Positions 1-12,307 of a stretch of DNA of 64,000 nucleotides are shown here, one piece after another. This stretch comes from Owenia fusiformis. Lineage: Eukaryota; Annelida; Polychaeta; Sabellida; Oweniidae. The notes under the pieces were generated by a model, which saw nothing but the letters and a program-made list of their open reading frames with translations, was not told where the DNA came from and did not search any database. The first letter of the stretch is position 1; each line of letters starts with the position of its first letter. The stretch covers positions 21,364,477 to 21,428,476 of the forward strand of contig CAIIXF020000004.1 in NCBI GenBank assembly GCA_903813345.2, given 5' to 3'. The translations under genes and the position numbers were made by a program.

Positions 1-1626
1 TTTTGCCAATTCTGCGAAACAATTATCTGACTTCACAAGTTAAAAGTCAGGTCTAAAATCAAAAGATAACAGCTATGTGCATCCCGTGACTATTTGAACT
101 CGAACGAATATATTTACTGGTCTACAATCGATTATGTATGAGAGCTTTTCATAGATGCAAATAGATTTTTATTCTAGCCAATGAACAATTGCAAAATACA
201 ATTTTCGGTAACATCGCACCATATATCATGGAATCTCTGTCTTTATTATTATGCATTTAATAAAGTTGTTAGTTGCAGTTGTTGTTTATATATGTATACA
301 AAACAAAATTGAAAATAGTATACACAATTTGTCATGAAAAATAAAATAGAACCTGATAAATTTTGTAATTCTAAAACACAATATGAACGGTACTTGTGAT
401 ATGCGTCCATTGTTTACGTAATAAATATGATATGGGATATGTATGACCACTAAATTTCATATTTATCATATTAAAATCATAACAAAGACCTCGATTTTAT
501 TATTGCCAAAGAAACCGAGATTATATGATTTGAACAATGAACAGAATAAATCATAGAATCTCGGTTTTTATTCTTTAATTTTAAAATCAAATCAAATAGC
601 CACGGCAATATCATTTCAAACACAAATTAAATGTATTGCTTTTTATAATCTTATTTTATAAGTAATATTATGGTCGAATATCAATTATGATTAAAATCAA
701 ATACTTAGCTTACCTTAGCAACGTGTGTGTCATGTTTGTTTGTATGTGTAAGTAGATTGTTCGCCTGAATTTGGCCCTTTAAATACTCAAAACATTGTCA
801 CTTCTGAGAAATATTGATTTTCTGCATTGCAGACTTGGAATTACCAGTTTCGTGGTCCGATGACATCATCGATCTAGATTGATCTGAACATATTGGCACT
901 TAGCCAATTCCGAGAATATGGTGATCCCGGGGATTAGAAATTCCGGGAAGTACGACACGTGATGTATTCCTGAGGATACCTGATGGTGAATTTCTCGAAC
1001 CTTCTACAAATCAAAGAATTGCTATCGTGATCGTTGCTCCTTGTGTTTATTCATTTCAAACTAACAAATACTTCTCCCTTTTGGGGAATGGCACATGGAA
1101 AAGACCACGTAACATCATGAATGATTTGATCCTATGTTTCAAATTGACTTCTGTTTAATAAGAAGAAAAATATTTCCGCTCAATTCAAAATGGCGGCTAT
1201 TTTTTGTAAAAAAACAATATGGCCGCTCAATTCAAAATGGTTCTCTTTTCCAGATGGCTGCTGTATTCAAATACATTTTGTGAAAAAAATTAATCTTTGA
1301 TTACTCAACTATGTAGAAATTACAATAAGGAACCAATATTATTTCTCGCCCCGATTTCTATCGTGAATTTTTTTAATACGAGCTATGCAGTTGATTAATA
1401 CATGTTTTGCTCGACGGGGTTTGCTACTTAAAAAACGGGGTTTGCTACTTAAAAATCCACTGATTACATCATTGTTATCAATCCTGAAGATGAATGAAAC
1501 TATTGAGGAATTCTGAATGTTCAAGGCAGTATGGAGTAAAATCTCTTTTCTTAAGAGATGTGCCCCTATACATGAGGAATATAACATAACAACATCTTTT
1601 TTCAATCTTCTATCACGGCATTACAG
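1..1626. other. Non-coding, upstream intron or flank of the amylase gene
   Basis: No exon encoding the N-terminal half of the GH13 barrel (for example a GYHGYW-like stretch) was found here, so the missing 5' exons of the amylase should lie upstream of the window. The stretch is A+T rich. The only clear structure is a small imperfect hairpin, with arms near 513-531 and 548-567 built on AACCGAGATT and its complement. A run near 1180-1250 repeats a phrase like CTCAATTCAAAATGG with variations. Confidence 0.5.
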
Positions 1627-4600
1627 GGTTGCAAACCATGTGGGCTATCCTAATGGATGTCCCGGATGTTCCATGCAGCAAGAGACAGACTTTTCTGGTT
1701 TCCCACAATTCAATCACACGGAACATTACCACAATTATTGTGATATCAAAGACTGGAGTAATCAACCTGAGGTAGGCTGCCCTACGACTACCAGTAAAAT
1801 TGGGAGCTTTTTATATGACGATCAAGACGTGATTATTGTTCTAGCTACCGTTTTTGTGACTGCCCTCTGTGTTTGTCATTTTCAAGTACAATGAAATTGT
1901 TTTTATAACCTGTGGTAACATTTTGTCATGTTACACTTATATCTAGTAACTTAGAAATTTCCAAATTCATATTTAAAAAAATAATATATAATATGGGATA
2001 ATATATATGATGAATTACAATGGATTCAGTCCACATTTTCGAAAGGATTGCCAGCTAGATAATCAAAGAAGTCATAACTTTTTACAAAGAGTGTGTATAC
2101 TCCAACAGGTGGAAAACTGTCGACTTGCCCAACTACCCGATCTAGCCCAAGAGAATAGTTATGTGAGACAGACACTAAAAGATTGGATCCACAACCTTGT
2201 ACAGGACTACAACTTTGATGGAATACGTATTGATACTATACCCGAGGTAGAGAAAAACCCACCCCCTCAATCATTAGGGCTGAAGTAGATTGCGTTGGAG
2301 GAGGGGGGGGGGTGGCTAAGATTTAAGCTCTATTAAGCGTTGTCTACGTGGTTGGTCATTCCAATCCAATGTCTTTTTTATTTTTTCTCGCCTATTAGGA
2401 TTTTTTGTTTCATTTTGATTATTTGCACTTTTGTATGTTTAGAATAGAAAGCCCACTCGGTTGGTCGTTGTATGAGCAAATAACAAAGGGATTTGTCAGT
2501 TGTTCGGCTTGCGATGCTATTTGTTTTCGCAATAAAAACATGAATATGAGCCCAAAATGAAATAGAATAGTTCTATAAACCTTGAAATAAAGAATATGGG
2601 CTAAGAGAGTAAACATATAGAGTATGGAATACTACCCCCCCCCCCTATGTTTCATCCCGTCTTTTGATATGCGTTTTGTACATATAGGTTCCTAAGGATT
2701 TCTGGAGTGAGTTCGGACAAGCTTCTGGTGTGTTTCAAATTGGAGAAGTTGATAACGGGGACCCCCACTATGTGTCGCAGTACCAGGGTCCGCTTACTGC
2801 TACCCTGAACTACCCCATGTATTGGAAACTTAGAAATGTGTTCCAAGAGAAGCAGTCCTGTAAGATTATTAGTAGTGGACTACATGACGTGGTAGGTATC
2901 ATAGAGGGGCGCCTATCTATACATGTCACGACAGTTTTTTTTTATGTCACCACCACAAATTGTTATAATAGTCTCCAGCTTTTGTGTGGCGGCGGTCGGC
3001 GGCTGGCGTCTGTAACAAATAGCAGGTGGTGACATTTTGCATGTTAATGCCTTGTTGGTTTTGCTGTCATTTCGGGATTGTTTGGTGCGGACGATCGACT
3101 TATTGTGCAAATGAATATCAATTACATTATGTTATATATTGAAAGGAAATGGGACGTCCAAATGAGGAGGAAGGGGACAGAGTTAAATCAGGAAGAAATA
3201 CACTTTTGATAAAACCACAGAAAATCAAACGTTTGTTTCCATTTGTTACTGATCATTCAGTGATTGAATATCTGAAGTTTTAATTATAAAAAATCACATT
3301 GTTTTATTCTCTCATGGTGAACTATATGAAACATATTCCACTTTAAGATGTTTTTCACATTGTAGGATACACTATTCAAAGACCCAAGCGTTCTTGGAGG
3401 TTTCCTTGACAACCACGACAACCCTCGATTCCTGAATATTAACAGTGACTGGACTGCACTGAAAAATGCACTCGCCTATAATCTTATGGCAAAGGTAAAT
3501 AGTAAGAAAAAATCAACTCTGTGGTCTGTGATAACGTTATCAAAATAGTGTTATCACAAATAATAATTATAGACGTTTAAAATCAAATTATGATAAAGAA
3601 CACTTATACGGTATATAACATATGTCAACATACTTTATAATAAAGGCCAGTCAGTCTGACATCGATCGTTGACAAAAAAATCGTGACACTTCAAGTATTT
3701 TTTATTTATTCTTCGAAATTTACTTAAATTCGTTGAATTAGATTTTTATTCTCCGAAGTGGATGTTGTTTTGTATCTTTTATCTGTGTTTGTTTGCAGTG
3801 GATTCCAATCGTATATTACGGCACAGAACAAGGGTATACTGGTGGGAATGACCCGGGGAACAGGGGTTCCCTCTGGCCAAACTTCAACAAGGAACACCAA
3901 ATATACAAGGTTTTGTGCATTTTTAACCTTTTATATAGCCCCATGTAAGAGCATAGGTCTAATATAAAATAGTAACGTTTATTGAGGACATGTTGAAACA
4001 GTTGAGAGGTTAAGCTTTGCATATATAATCGAAACTGAACCTGTACGTATCACTCGACCATATACAAATTCATGTAGCCTTCTCATATAAATAGCCGTTC
4101 AAATCCAGTGTTTGTTTAGACTACACCATAGCGTGTAATGATTCTATAGTATGTCATTGATGCGGTTTTATAGCTGGTTTTCTAATACATATTTTAAACG
4201 AGCTCGTTTCGTAAGATTTTTGGCGCTAAATCATGCATGACATACATCATCGTGTTCAGCAAGAATTCAACTGTGCATCGAAATCAAAATTGACAGCATA
4301 GTGTTCAATAGACACTAGTAAAATGGTTCCCGTTGACCCAACGTCAAATTTCAAAATCTCCCGTTCTAAACCCGAAACTCTGAAGCTGAAAGAGTATCTG
4401 AAGTAGACTAAGCGCGCATAAAACTATGAGCGCTCGATACATTCCTTTGTTAATTTTTGTACTTTGCGTTCACGGTTACGTTGTGAAAAACATCGTTAGC
4501 TTAACCTCTCCATTATTTAAGCCTTCCACAATGGGGAGTTCTCTATAAGTCACGTTGATATTCAATTCAAATGTTAAATTAAAACAATGTAATTGAAAAA

Positions 4601-7600
4601 TAGTGGGTCGCAATAATGGAGAAATGTTTCAAAATAAAATAATTTGGATTACTCTAAAATTGTAAAAGTATTATTACGTAAAATGATATTTTGTATCAGC
4701 GACACCTAAAGACTATAGCTGACATCTATTTTAAATTTATTGAAGTTTTCTATTTTGTTTTTAGTTTATTTCTATTGTTACATACATGCGAAATACTCTC
4801 GGAGATGACTTTATTTCTTCCAACCAGAACGAGAGATGGGCGGATGATCAATTCTACGCTTTCACCAGATGTTCGGGAGAGAAGGTACAAACCAATCACA
4901 AACCTTCATATTATAATTAATATGGAATACAGGCCCGTAAGACACTTTTCTCCAAGGGGGGTGCGGTTTTTAGCTTACTAAAGAGAATATAAAATTGTCT
5001 TTTTTTGCCGCGTAAATCAAATCGCGTAAGACAGAGGGGGGGGGGGGCAGTTACTCCTTATATTGGTTTGGTATCAACAAATGCATGCAACTTCCAAACG
5101 TACCAATTGTTTTGTGGGGGGTGTGAGGACTGGTCCACTCCCCCTAGAAAATTTTACAGTTTTGAGATGCTATTTGGTGCTTTCTGGGCACTTTCAAAGT
5201 GTAAGTTTCTAAGTAGTACGCCACCACCGCGGGAATAAGAGTTGAGGGAATAAAAAACCGAGCATTCAGGGGGGTCTGGGGGTTCTCCTCCAGGAAATTT
5301 TTGAAATTTGGTTGTATTTGGACCGAATTTGCAACCATCTGGTACGCCTGTGCGTTATGAGTCAATAAGAAAAATGTGATTTTTTTTCAAATTCTTTTGG
5401 GGTGTCAAAGAGGATGAGAGGGTGAAGTGGGGTGGGGTGCCAGTAGGGGAGCAAGGGGTTGTCCCCCAGAAACATTGACCATATCAAGGTGCTTTTTGAT
5501 GATGTCTGGGCACTTAAAAAATGTCTGAGACAATACATAAAATTCAGAATATTTTCTTTTGGTTTGGGGGATGTGAGGGGTGGCTAACTCTCCTAGAAAA
5601 TTTTACAATTTAAAGATGATATTTGGTGCTTCTGGGCACTTTTAAAGTGTATTAGTCAATAAAAACATTGAAAAACAATCACAATTTTTTTCAAATTTGG
5701 GGGGTGTCAAAGGGGAGAGGGGTGCCAGAAGGGGAGGTGGGACTGGGGCGCCAGATGGGGAGCAAGTGTTTGTCCCCCATATCAAAATTTACAATATCAA
5801 GGTGCTATTCGATGAAGTTTGGGCACTTTAAAAGTGTCTGTGCCTAAAACGTCCCAAGAAAATTTTACAATTTTAAGATGCTATTTGGTGTTTTCTGGGC
5901 ACTTTCAAAGGGTATGAGTCAATAAATTTTTTTTTGAAAAATCTCAATTTTTTTTTGGGGGGGGGGGGGTGTTAAGGGAGGGGGCTGCCAGAGGGGGAGG
6001 TGGAGTGGGGATGCCAGATGGTGAGTAAGTGTTAGTCTTCCAGAATCATTAACTTTATCAAGGAGCTATTTGATGATGTCTTGGCAATTTAAAAGTGTGA
6101 GACAATACATAAAACAAATTCAGAACTTTTTCATTGTTTTGTTTGGGGTGTGAGGGGTGGCCCACTCCCCCTAGAAAATTTTACAATTTTACGACGCTAT
6201 TTGGTGCTTTCTGGGCACTTTCAAAGTGTATGAGTCAAGTAAAGAATTTGAGAAAATCACGATTTTTTGGGGGGAGGGGTCAAGGGGGGGGGGGGGGGGG
6301 GCGCCAGAGAGAGAGGGGGGGGGGGGTTATGCAAGTACAAGATGCAAGAGGGGGAGTAAGTCCCCCAGAAACACTTACTATATCAAGGAGCTATTTGATG
6401 ATATCTGGGCACTTAAAAAGTGTCTGAGACAAAACTCTAAAATAAATTTAGAACTTTTCCATTGTTTTGTGGGGGGTGTGAGGGTGGCCAATACCCCTAG
6501 AAAATTTTACAATTTTAAGATGCTATTTGGGGCTTTCTGGGTACTTTCAAAGTGTATGAGTCAATGAAAAAAAAATTACAAAAAAAAAATTATTTTGGGG
6601 GTGACAAAGGGGGGTGCGGTCGCACCCATCGCACCCCCCCATCTGACGGCCCTGGAATATACGCAACAACATCAAACTTATTCAAGATTATCGATAATTT
6701 TTTTTGTCCTGCTTCGATACGGGTTTCAGCGTATATATTCAAACTCCAGATATTTATAGTTGGCCCTGCGCGCAGTCTAGATACAGTTGTTTCGTATATA
6801 AATGAATTGGCAAAAGGGGGCAACAAAATTAAAATACTGCTAGCCGTGATAATGTGAAATGGTGAACATACTGGATCCCGTAATGGTGTTAAGTAATCAG
6901 AATGTCGGATTGCAATAAGATGCCTAATATCAATGAATATTTTCTGATTTAACTTCTACGCATTTCAGGTATGTTGGTTGTGCACATATACAATATACAT
7001 AAACCCTAACTGGTAATATAAGAAATAAATAATTTCAAATAATATTATTTTTAGGTTTTGATTGCCCTTACAAACCAGGGATCTGGTGCATCATTACAGC
7101 GTACGATTCCCAACTTGCCTTATAAAAACGGACAAGGTGCGTTTGTTTAATCGCTTACGTAAAACGGACGTTTGATGCAGCATTTGAGCTGTAAAATTAA
7201 ATAGGTGTGCTAAACGTTAAGCAAAAGAGCATATTACCATAGGTTCTGAGGCCCGATTCATGAAAGCTCCGCAAGCTTGCGGAATTCCGCAACTCCCTGC
7301 GGTACCGCTATTTCCAATTCACAAAAGGGCCGCAAAATTAGCATCACCGCAGATATCTTGCGGTACCGCGAGAATTACGTCATTATCGTGCGGTACCTCT
7401 GTACTTACCGCAAGTCACTCTCTGAAAATTCAGCGTAATCAATCCCCTTGAGAACACATTTAACATTAGCTTTAAGTGATGGAAATACGTACATGTGTAT
7501 TTCATATATCATCCTTTCATAAGGACAATTTTCTAAATAAATAAAATAAAAAATAGAATGTGATATAGACGTTTAAATATGGATGTAAAAGCAATGTGTT

Positions 7601-10075
7601 ATGAGTAGTTTTTAAGGTTTTCAATGTTGCGGAACACCGCAACTTCAATTATGTACATTTTTAATATGAATAATAAGTACCCTCTGGTAGCTATTTGTCA
7701 TCGTCAGTCCATGGACACAAGAACGGTTGCCAAACTTATGGAGGGGAGTGTATCATATCTTATATCCATATCATTCTGCTAATTTCAATATCACCCCGGG
7801 AATATATTTTGAAGTAGATTTCGCTCTCGATTATGTTATAACTTTTATCATTATTCACCTGTCTAGATGATATACAACTCTGTAGCCACCGGGGGTTCGA
7901 GGGTTTCCCGGTCTAACTTTCCGAAAATTTCCCTGATAGCCATTTCAGAAGTAAACGGTGAGTTTACGGTATTAATTAAAAGATCGCTAAAATTAAACAA
8001 CACTGTAAAATCCCCAGAGGATCCCCCAAATTGAAGGACTCGTTTTCCCCGAATACTAGTATTTTCATTAGAAATTATTAGTTATAGATCGAAACAAAGT
8101 ATATTCCTTTAATGATAGATCACCATTTTTCGTATTAAAGTTGTGAGATTAAGAAGAAATGTTAAAAAGAAACAGAGATTTACGTGCGAAGAAAACCAGA
8201 AGATTTTTCTTGAATATTTCTTTCAATCATTATTAACTGTTTTGAAATGATATTATATTAGTAGTATGGTGTAGAAAGCATCGAATCATAGATATTTATT
8301 GGGTGATGCAGGGAATTACAAAATGCGTCTCTTTTACCGCAATTTAGAGTAAATAATGATGAACTTATCATTCTAGATCCTAGGACGAAGAACAGCCAGA
8401 CATGAAGCAAGCGTCGCTCGAATTTTACAGATTTTTTTGTTTCCAATGTTTTTATGAATAACTGTGTAGAAACAATTGAAGTCATTGGGATCGCCTCTGT
8501 ATATACTGGCTCTGTGGTTGTCGGTTTATCTCTTGCCATCTTGAATGCGAAAGTGACGGCACTCACGGCAGTTACCTTCGCTTGATATCGACCAGTGAGG
8601 AATTAAATTAGTCCAAATATTGTTTGAGATACAACAGTACAATAGAATACAATGTGTTATTTTATTCCGATACTATAAGAAATTACAGTTTAGATAAATT
8701 GACTGTAGGTCAATAAGATAATTTTATTTACAACTTTACTCAATTTAACCCATATCAGCAACAAATTCTAAATATATTATCTAACGGGACGTAAAATTAT
8801 GGGTTCAAGACGCCGATACTGGTGATCTAAGCTTACCTCCCTCTTAATGCAATCCCATGCCTCATTCTTTTTTTAAGCGTGAGCAGATCACTTAGAGAAG
8901 GCGTCAACACATCATACTTTTTTTCTATGATGTCCATCATAACTTCTAATTGAAAACTGGAGAATTAGCCTCCGAGCGTTGTTTTCCGACCTCGTCAGCC
9001 ATTTTTTGAAGCAGAATGTCAACCCGAGATCAAAATTAACAAGGGTCGCTATAAGAGGTCAAACTGACATAGGTGTCCTAAATTAGTGACACCGGTCAAG
9101 GACATGGCTTGCGGACACGGAGATAACATGCGGACACGCCCTGGATTTGCGGATAGCTTTGTGAATACGACGTAACGCAATAAATTGCGGACACGCAATA
9201 GGTCCGCAAATACATTGCGGACACGCAAGCTTGCAGAGCTTTCATGAATTAGGCCTCTGGACCGATATAAAGATGGCAGCACCAACAGAATCCAGTATTA
9301 TCTTTTTCTCTAAACACAGATCGATTACCATGCCATCTTTATTTTAAAATTATTTCTATCAGCCTTTGCCTATGCATACTAGTATTACATTCTATGGGAC
9401 ACAGTTTAAGTTTAAGACGTCGATTAAACTTCTAAACGTTTTCTGTCTTGTCTGTCCCATAGCTAGATTTACACATGGTATATGTTTTGCCTATGCCCAT
9501 TTTCAATTATCTTTGTTGTGTATTCTTTTTTTTCAGAGTTGACAAATGTGTTTGACTCCAATGATCAAATCACTGCAAACAATGGACAAGTGACTGTGTC
9601 AATACAGAACGGCCAACCTAAAATATACACAGTCAATAGCTCCATGCGTTTTGGAGACTTAGAGAACAATTCTGGTAAGAATGCCGATAATATCTCATAT
9701 ATCATAGAGGGCACAAAGGGCAATATCGAAAATTAAACTGACATAATTACATGTACATGCGTTCAACATAAAAATACATATGATTTTAAGACTATAAAAA
9801 CTTATTAATCAAGTGTAAAACTACAGTTCTCTCAGGAATCATGTATCTCACCAATGATGTGTCCTATCATCATTTCTATATCTCATCACTTATATATCAT
9901 TGCCAATCGTGTATTTCATCAAATGTGTGTCTTTTTATTTCCAGACGATGATCCTAAGTTCGGTACCATTATGGGAGGAGTTATTGGAGGTGCATTAGGA
10001 CTTGTAGCCATGGTGATCGTTGTGGTTGTCATAAGACACAAACGTTCTAAGAATAACAATTATGAGGCAATTTAG
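1627..10075 (+). CDS. Membrane-anchored GH13 alpha-amylase, fungal (Taka) type, 3' part of gene
   Basis: Endo-hydrolase of alpha-1,4-glucans. Nine exons are joined by GT-AG introns with frames that fit: 1627-1771, 2109-2246, 2688-2891, 3366-3494, 3799-3909, 4765-4884, 7055-7136, 9537-9674 and 9945-10075 (stop TAG), giving about 398 residues. Visible GH13 motifs, in order: VANHVG (region I), DGIRIDTIPE with the nucleophile Asp (region II), FQIGEVDNGDP with the acid/base Glu (region III), FLDNHDNPRF with the third catalytic Asp (region IV), then YYGTEQGYTGGNDPGNR and YADD-like WADDQFYAF. All three catalytic acids are intact. The last exon encodes an acidic linker, a ~22-residue Gly/Val/Ile membrane segment and a short basic tail ending NNYEAI, so the enzyme is predicted to be type I with its catalytic domain outside the cell or in a vesicle lumen. 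The arrangement resembles fungal-type GH13_1 more than the usual chloride-dependent animal amylases (inference). The 5' exons with the signal peptide are outside the window. Confidence 0.9.
2945..3034. repeat. Short inverted repeat (TGTCACCACC ends) in amylase intron
   Basis: TGTCACCACC at 2945-2954 is mirrored by GGTGGTGACA at 3025-3034, enclosing a G+C-rich centre. The same end sequence recurs once near 63592. Looks like a tiny MITE just downstream of the acid/base exon. Confidence 0.5.
4004..4510. mobile_element. MITE with GAGAGGTTAAGC ends (amylase intron copy)
   Basis: GAGAGGTTAAGC at 4004 is mirrored by GCTTAACCTCTC ending at 4510. The same ends, and a related inner stretch with ACGTT/CACGGTT words, bound a longer copy at 41523-42228. 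This copy sits in the intron between the exons at 3799-3909 and 4765-4884. A TA duplication is not visible at its edges, unlike the other copy. Confidence 0.65.
5085..6650. repeat. G-rich degenerate tandem array in amylase intron
   Basis: About five degenerate units spaced roughly 300-450 bp. Each contains a GGGGTGTGAGGGGTGGCC-like phrase, then CCTAGAAAATTTTACA, then AAGATGCTATTTGGTGC, TTCTGGGCACTTTCAAAGTG and a poly-G/GGGGTGCCAG block (starts near 5113, 5560, 5845, 6140 and 6465). Open frames across it (for example 6134-6567) are by-products of the repeat and not genes. Several runs of 8-15 G occur and may be unreliable in length. Confidence 0.7.
7243..9262. mobile_element. ~2-kb DNA transposon with subterminal GCGG repeats
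   Basis: The left end near 7245 reads GAGGCCCGATTCATGAAAGC followed by TCCGCAAGCTTGCGG. The right end near 9225-9257 carries the complement (GCTTTCATGAATTAGGCCTC). Just inside the left end the palindrome TGCGGTACCGC or close variants recurs several times; just inside the right end TGCGGACACGC recurs about four times. Such subterminal motif clusters are typical transposase-binding arrays. No transposase frame is visible inside (8258-8566 minus is not recognisable). Located in the amylase intron before the exon at 9537. Confidence 0.65.
9263..9385. mobile_element. Short copy of dispersed element (AAAGATGGCAGCACC family)
   Basis: The sequence from about 9265 to 9380 matches two segments at 57421-57475 and 58090-58155 that are separated there by ~600 bp. 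ATAAAGATGGCA near one end is mirrored by TGCCATCTTTAT near the other. This copy therefore looks like an internally deleted derivative of the longer one. It abuts the right end of the transposon at 7243-9262. Confidence 0.55.
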
Positions 10076-10319
10076 AGGCAACTGAGAGTATTCTCCCGGA
10101 CAGAGGTTCAGATCCCCACTCGTATACTCGTAATTTGACGAGTAATTTGTCAAATACGAGATATAATTTCAAAATAATTACATCCCCTTTTAACCACACG
10201 TTTTGTCAAATATAGAGACATTTTTCCAAAAAGTTAAAAACTTTTTCCAATCATATCTTTTCCATGGATTATCTTGGAAAATGAGAAATATATTTTTGGA
10301 TTACATGGTGTAATCTTAA

Positions 10320-10325
10320 AATAAA
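10320..10325 (+). promoter_or_regulatory. Candidate polyadenylation signal of the amylase gene
   Basis: AATAAA lies 245 nt after the amylase stop codon, before the foldback transposon at 10574. No transcript evidence is available. Confidence 0.35.
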
Positions 10326-10573
10326 CAAAATGTTTTAAAGTGTATTGATGTTTTTTGGTTGAAAAACATAAGCGAAATTCATGAAAAAAATCCCCCGATT
10401 CATTCTACAAACAACTCGCCCTCTTTTGACAAATACTGTAGATAAAGTTGACCAAGGGAGTCATTACGACACTGTATTTTTGAGATCCCAAACCCTCACT
10501 ATAAAAGTCACATTTTGCTGAAAAAGCAAAAAATGCAATCTTAATCAATATATCCAACATACTTCTGCATGAC

Positions 10574-12302
10574 CACTGGGGATGAACTGGAAACGAGGGA
10601 GGTTTTGCCTCGTATCAAAATGGCGGCGCGTGAAAAAATTTCATTCGGTAAGATTTTTGTTTTTTACAATTTTCGTGCTTTTATCCTTCAAATTAAAACT
10701 TAATATTTGGCAAGTAAATAGTTCATAAGTTCCGGTTTTATAATATGATTACAAATTAGAAATCAATACTGGCATTGCTGAGATATTTACATATCAATTC
10801 TCTCACTTAGGAAACGAGGCATGTTTTTCAAGGAAACGAGGCAGCTATATAGCATTCTTAAGAATGAAACGAGGCAACCATATTTAATTAAAAATGTTTT
10901 GTTTTTACAGAACGGGGCCTATAAAAAGAAGCGTCCCTGTTCATTTAAAATCACCATGTGGCATGTATTTTTAGTTTATTTCCTTCAAAATTAGTTTTTT
11001 ACAGTTATTTTAAAGAAAAAAATCATCCCGTCCCTCATCAGCATTTTAGATAGACAAAAAGGTAATATAAAAACCGTCATTCCCGTATCAATTTTAAAAA
11101 ATAGAAGAAAGAGAAACAACTAATTTAATTACCCTGGCCTAACATAAAATGTATATGTATATCTATGTCATCAGTCTATACATGCGCGTATATATATAGT
11201 GATACATTTGAACAAGATGGTTCTGGAAAGAAATGAGCGTGGCAGATTTGCTAAAAAGCCACATACACCACAAAAGCAAGACCAATTTGAAAGTAAGTTA
11301 ATTATTCTCAAGGGTACACTTCAAGTGAAAGCTACATTGCTACAGGGTGGCCTATCATTCTGAGACAAATGTATTATCCAACGATTGTGATTTTCGAAGC
11401 TAAAATATGATATCTTGAGCAGATGGAAATACATTCCCATGAGATATGTATATATAGTAAAAAGTGATAACTATTTATTGAGTGTAATGAAATGTATCCT
11501 TCGCTAACTGCTTTTGTTTGAGATAATTATCATGAAATATTTTTAGATTAATTTTTATGTGTGTCATTGATCCTAATCCACCCTGTAGTCTGGTGTTTGT
11601 AGAGCATTGCACCTCGTACAAGCATTGCTTTTTTATGTTTACTGTATAGCTATATTTAGCCTTGATATCCATGATTTATTAAAACAAAATCTCACCGTTA
11701 GATTTCGAGCTATTCATGTTTACTCATTTTTCTAATTGGAAAACAATGCAAATCTCATTTTTTCAAAGGAAAAAAATTAAAATTCTAAGACGGTGAAAAA
11801 TCATTAAAAAATACACAGATTCAGAATCCGGCAAGCATTTTCCCTTATTCCTCTCCGTTAAGAAGTTTTGTAAGGTGGTGGATCCTTTTAACCCTTACAT
11901 ATATAATCATGTATATCGTGTAAAACGTAATCGGTAGTATGTGACCAGAACGGTGGAAATAAGATCACTAAATGTAGACACTATCACAGAAAGAATAGTT
12001 GCCTCGTTGCAAGTCAAACATTGCCTCGTTTCATTGTTACAAAATGTAGACAGGTGCCTCGTTTCCTAAGTGAGAGAATTGAAATATAAATATCTCAGCA
12101 ATGTCTGTATTGAATTCTAATTTGCAATCATATTATAAAACCGGAACTTATTAACTATTTACTTGCCAAATATTAAGTTTTAATTTGAAGGATAAAAGCA
12201 CGAAAATTGTAAAAAACAAAAATCTTACCTAAAGAAATTTTTTCACGCGCCGCCATTTTGATACGAGGCAAAACCTCCCTCGTTTCCAGTTCATCCCCAG
12301 TG
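10574..12302. mobile_element. Foldback DNA transposon, ~250-bp TIRs, 5-bp target duplication
   Basis: The ends begin CACTGGGGATGAACTGG. The left arm, about 10574-10822, matches the complement of about 12055-12302 with few mismatches. ATGAC flanks both sides (10569-10573 and 12303-12307), a 5-bp target-site duplication. GAAACGAGGCA recurs at and inside the arms as a subterminal motif. An ATG at 11217 opens a short frame, MVLERNERGRFAKKPH and onward, up to a splice donor (GTAAGT) at 11293, which looks like the first exon of a transposase whose remainder has been lost. Superfamily not assigned. Confidence 0.85.
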
Positions 12303-12307
12303 ATGAC

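Noticed and set aside
1339-1605. Minus-strand 88-residue frame beside the amylase exon
   Set aside because: It contains an internal short duplication and no recognisable feature, and lies just before the amylase acceptor on the opposite strand.
6134-6857. Overlapping open frames of 97-113 residues
   Set aside because: They are produced by the G-rich repeat array and contain runs of Gly; the same phrases repeat at nucleotide level regardless of frame.
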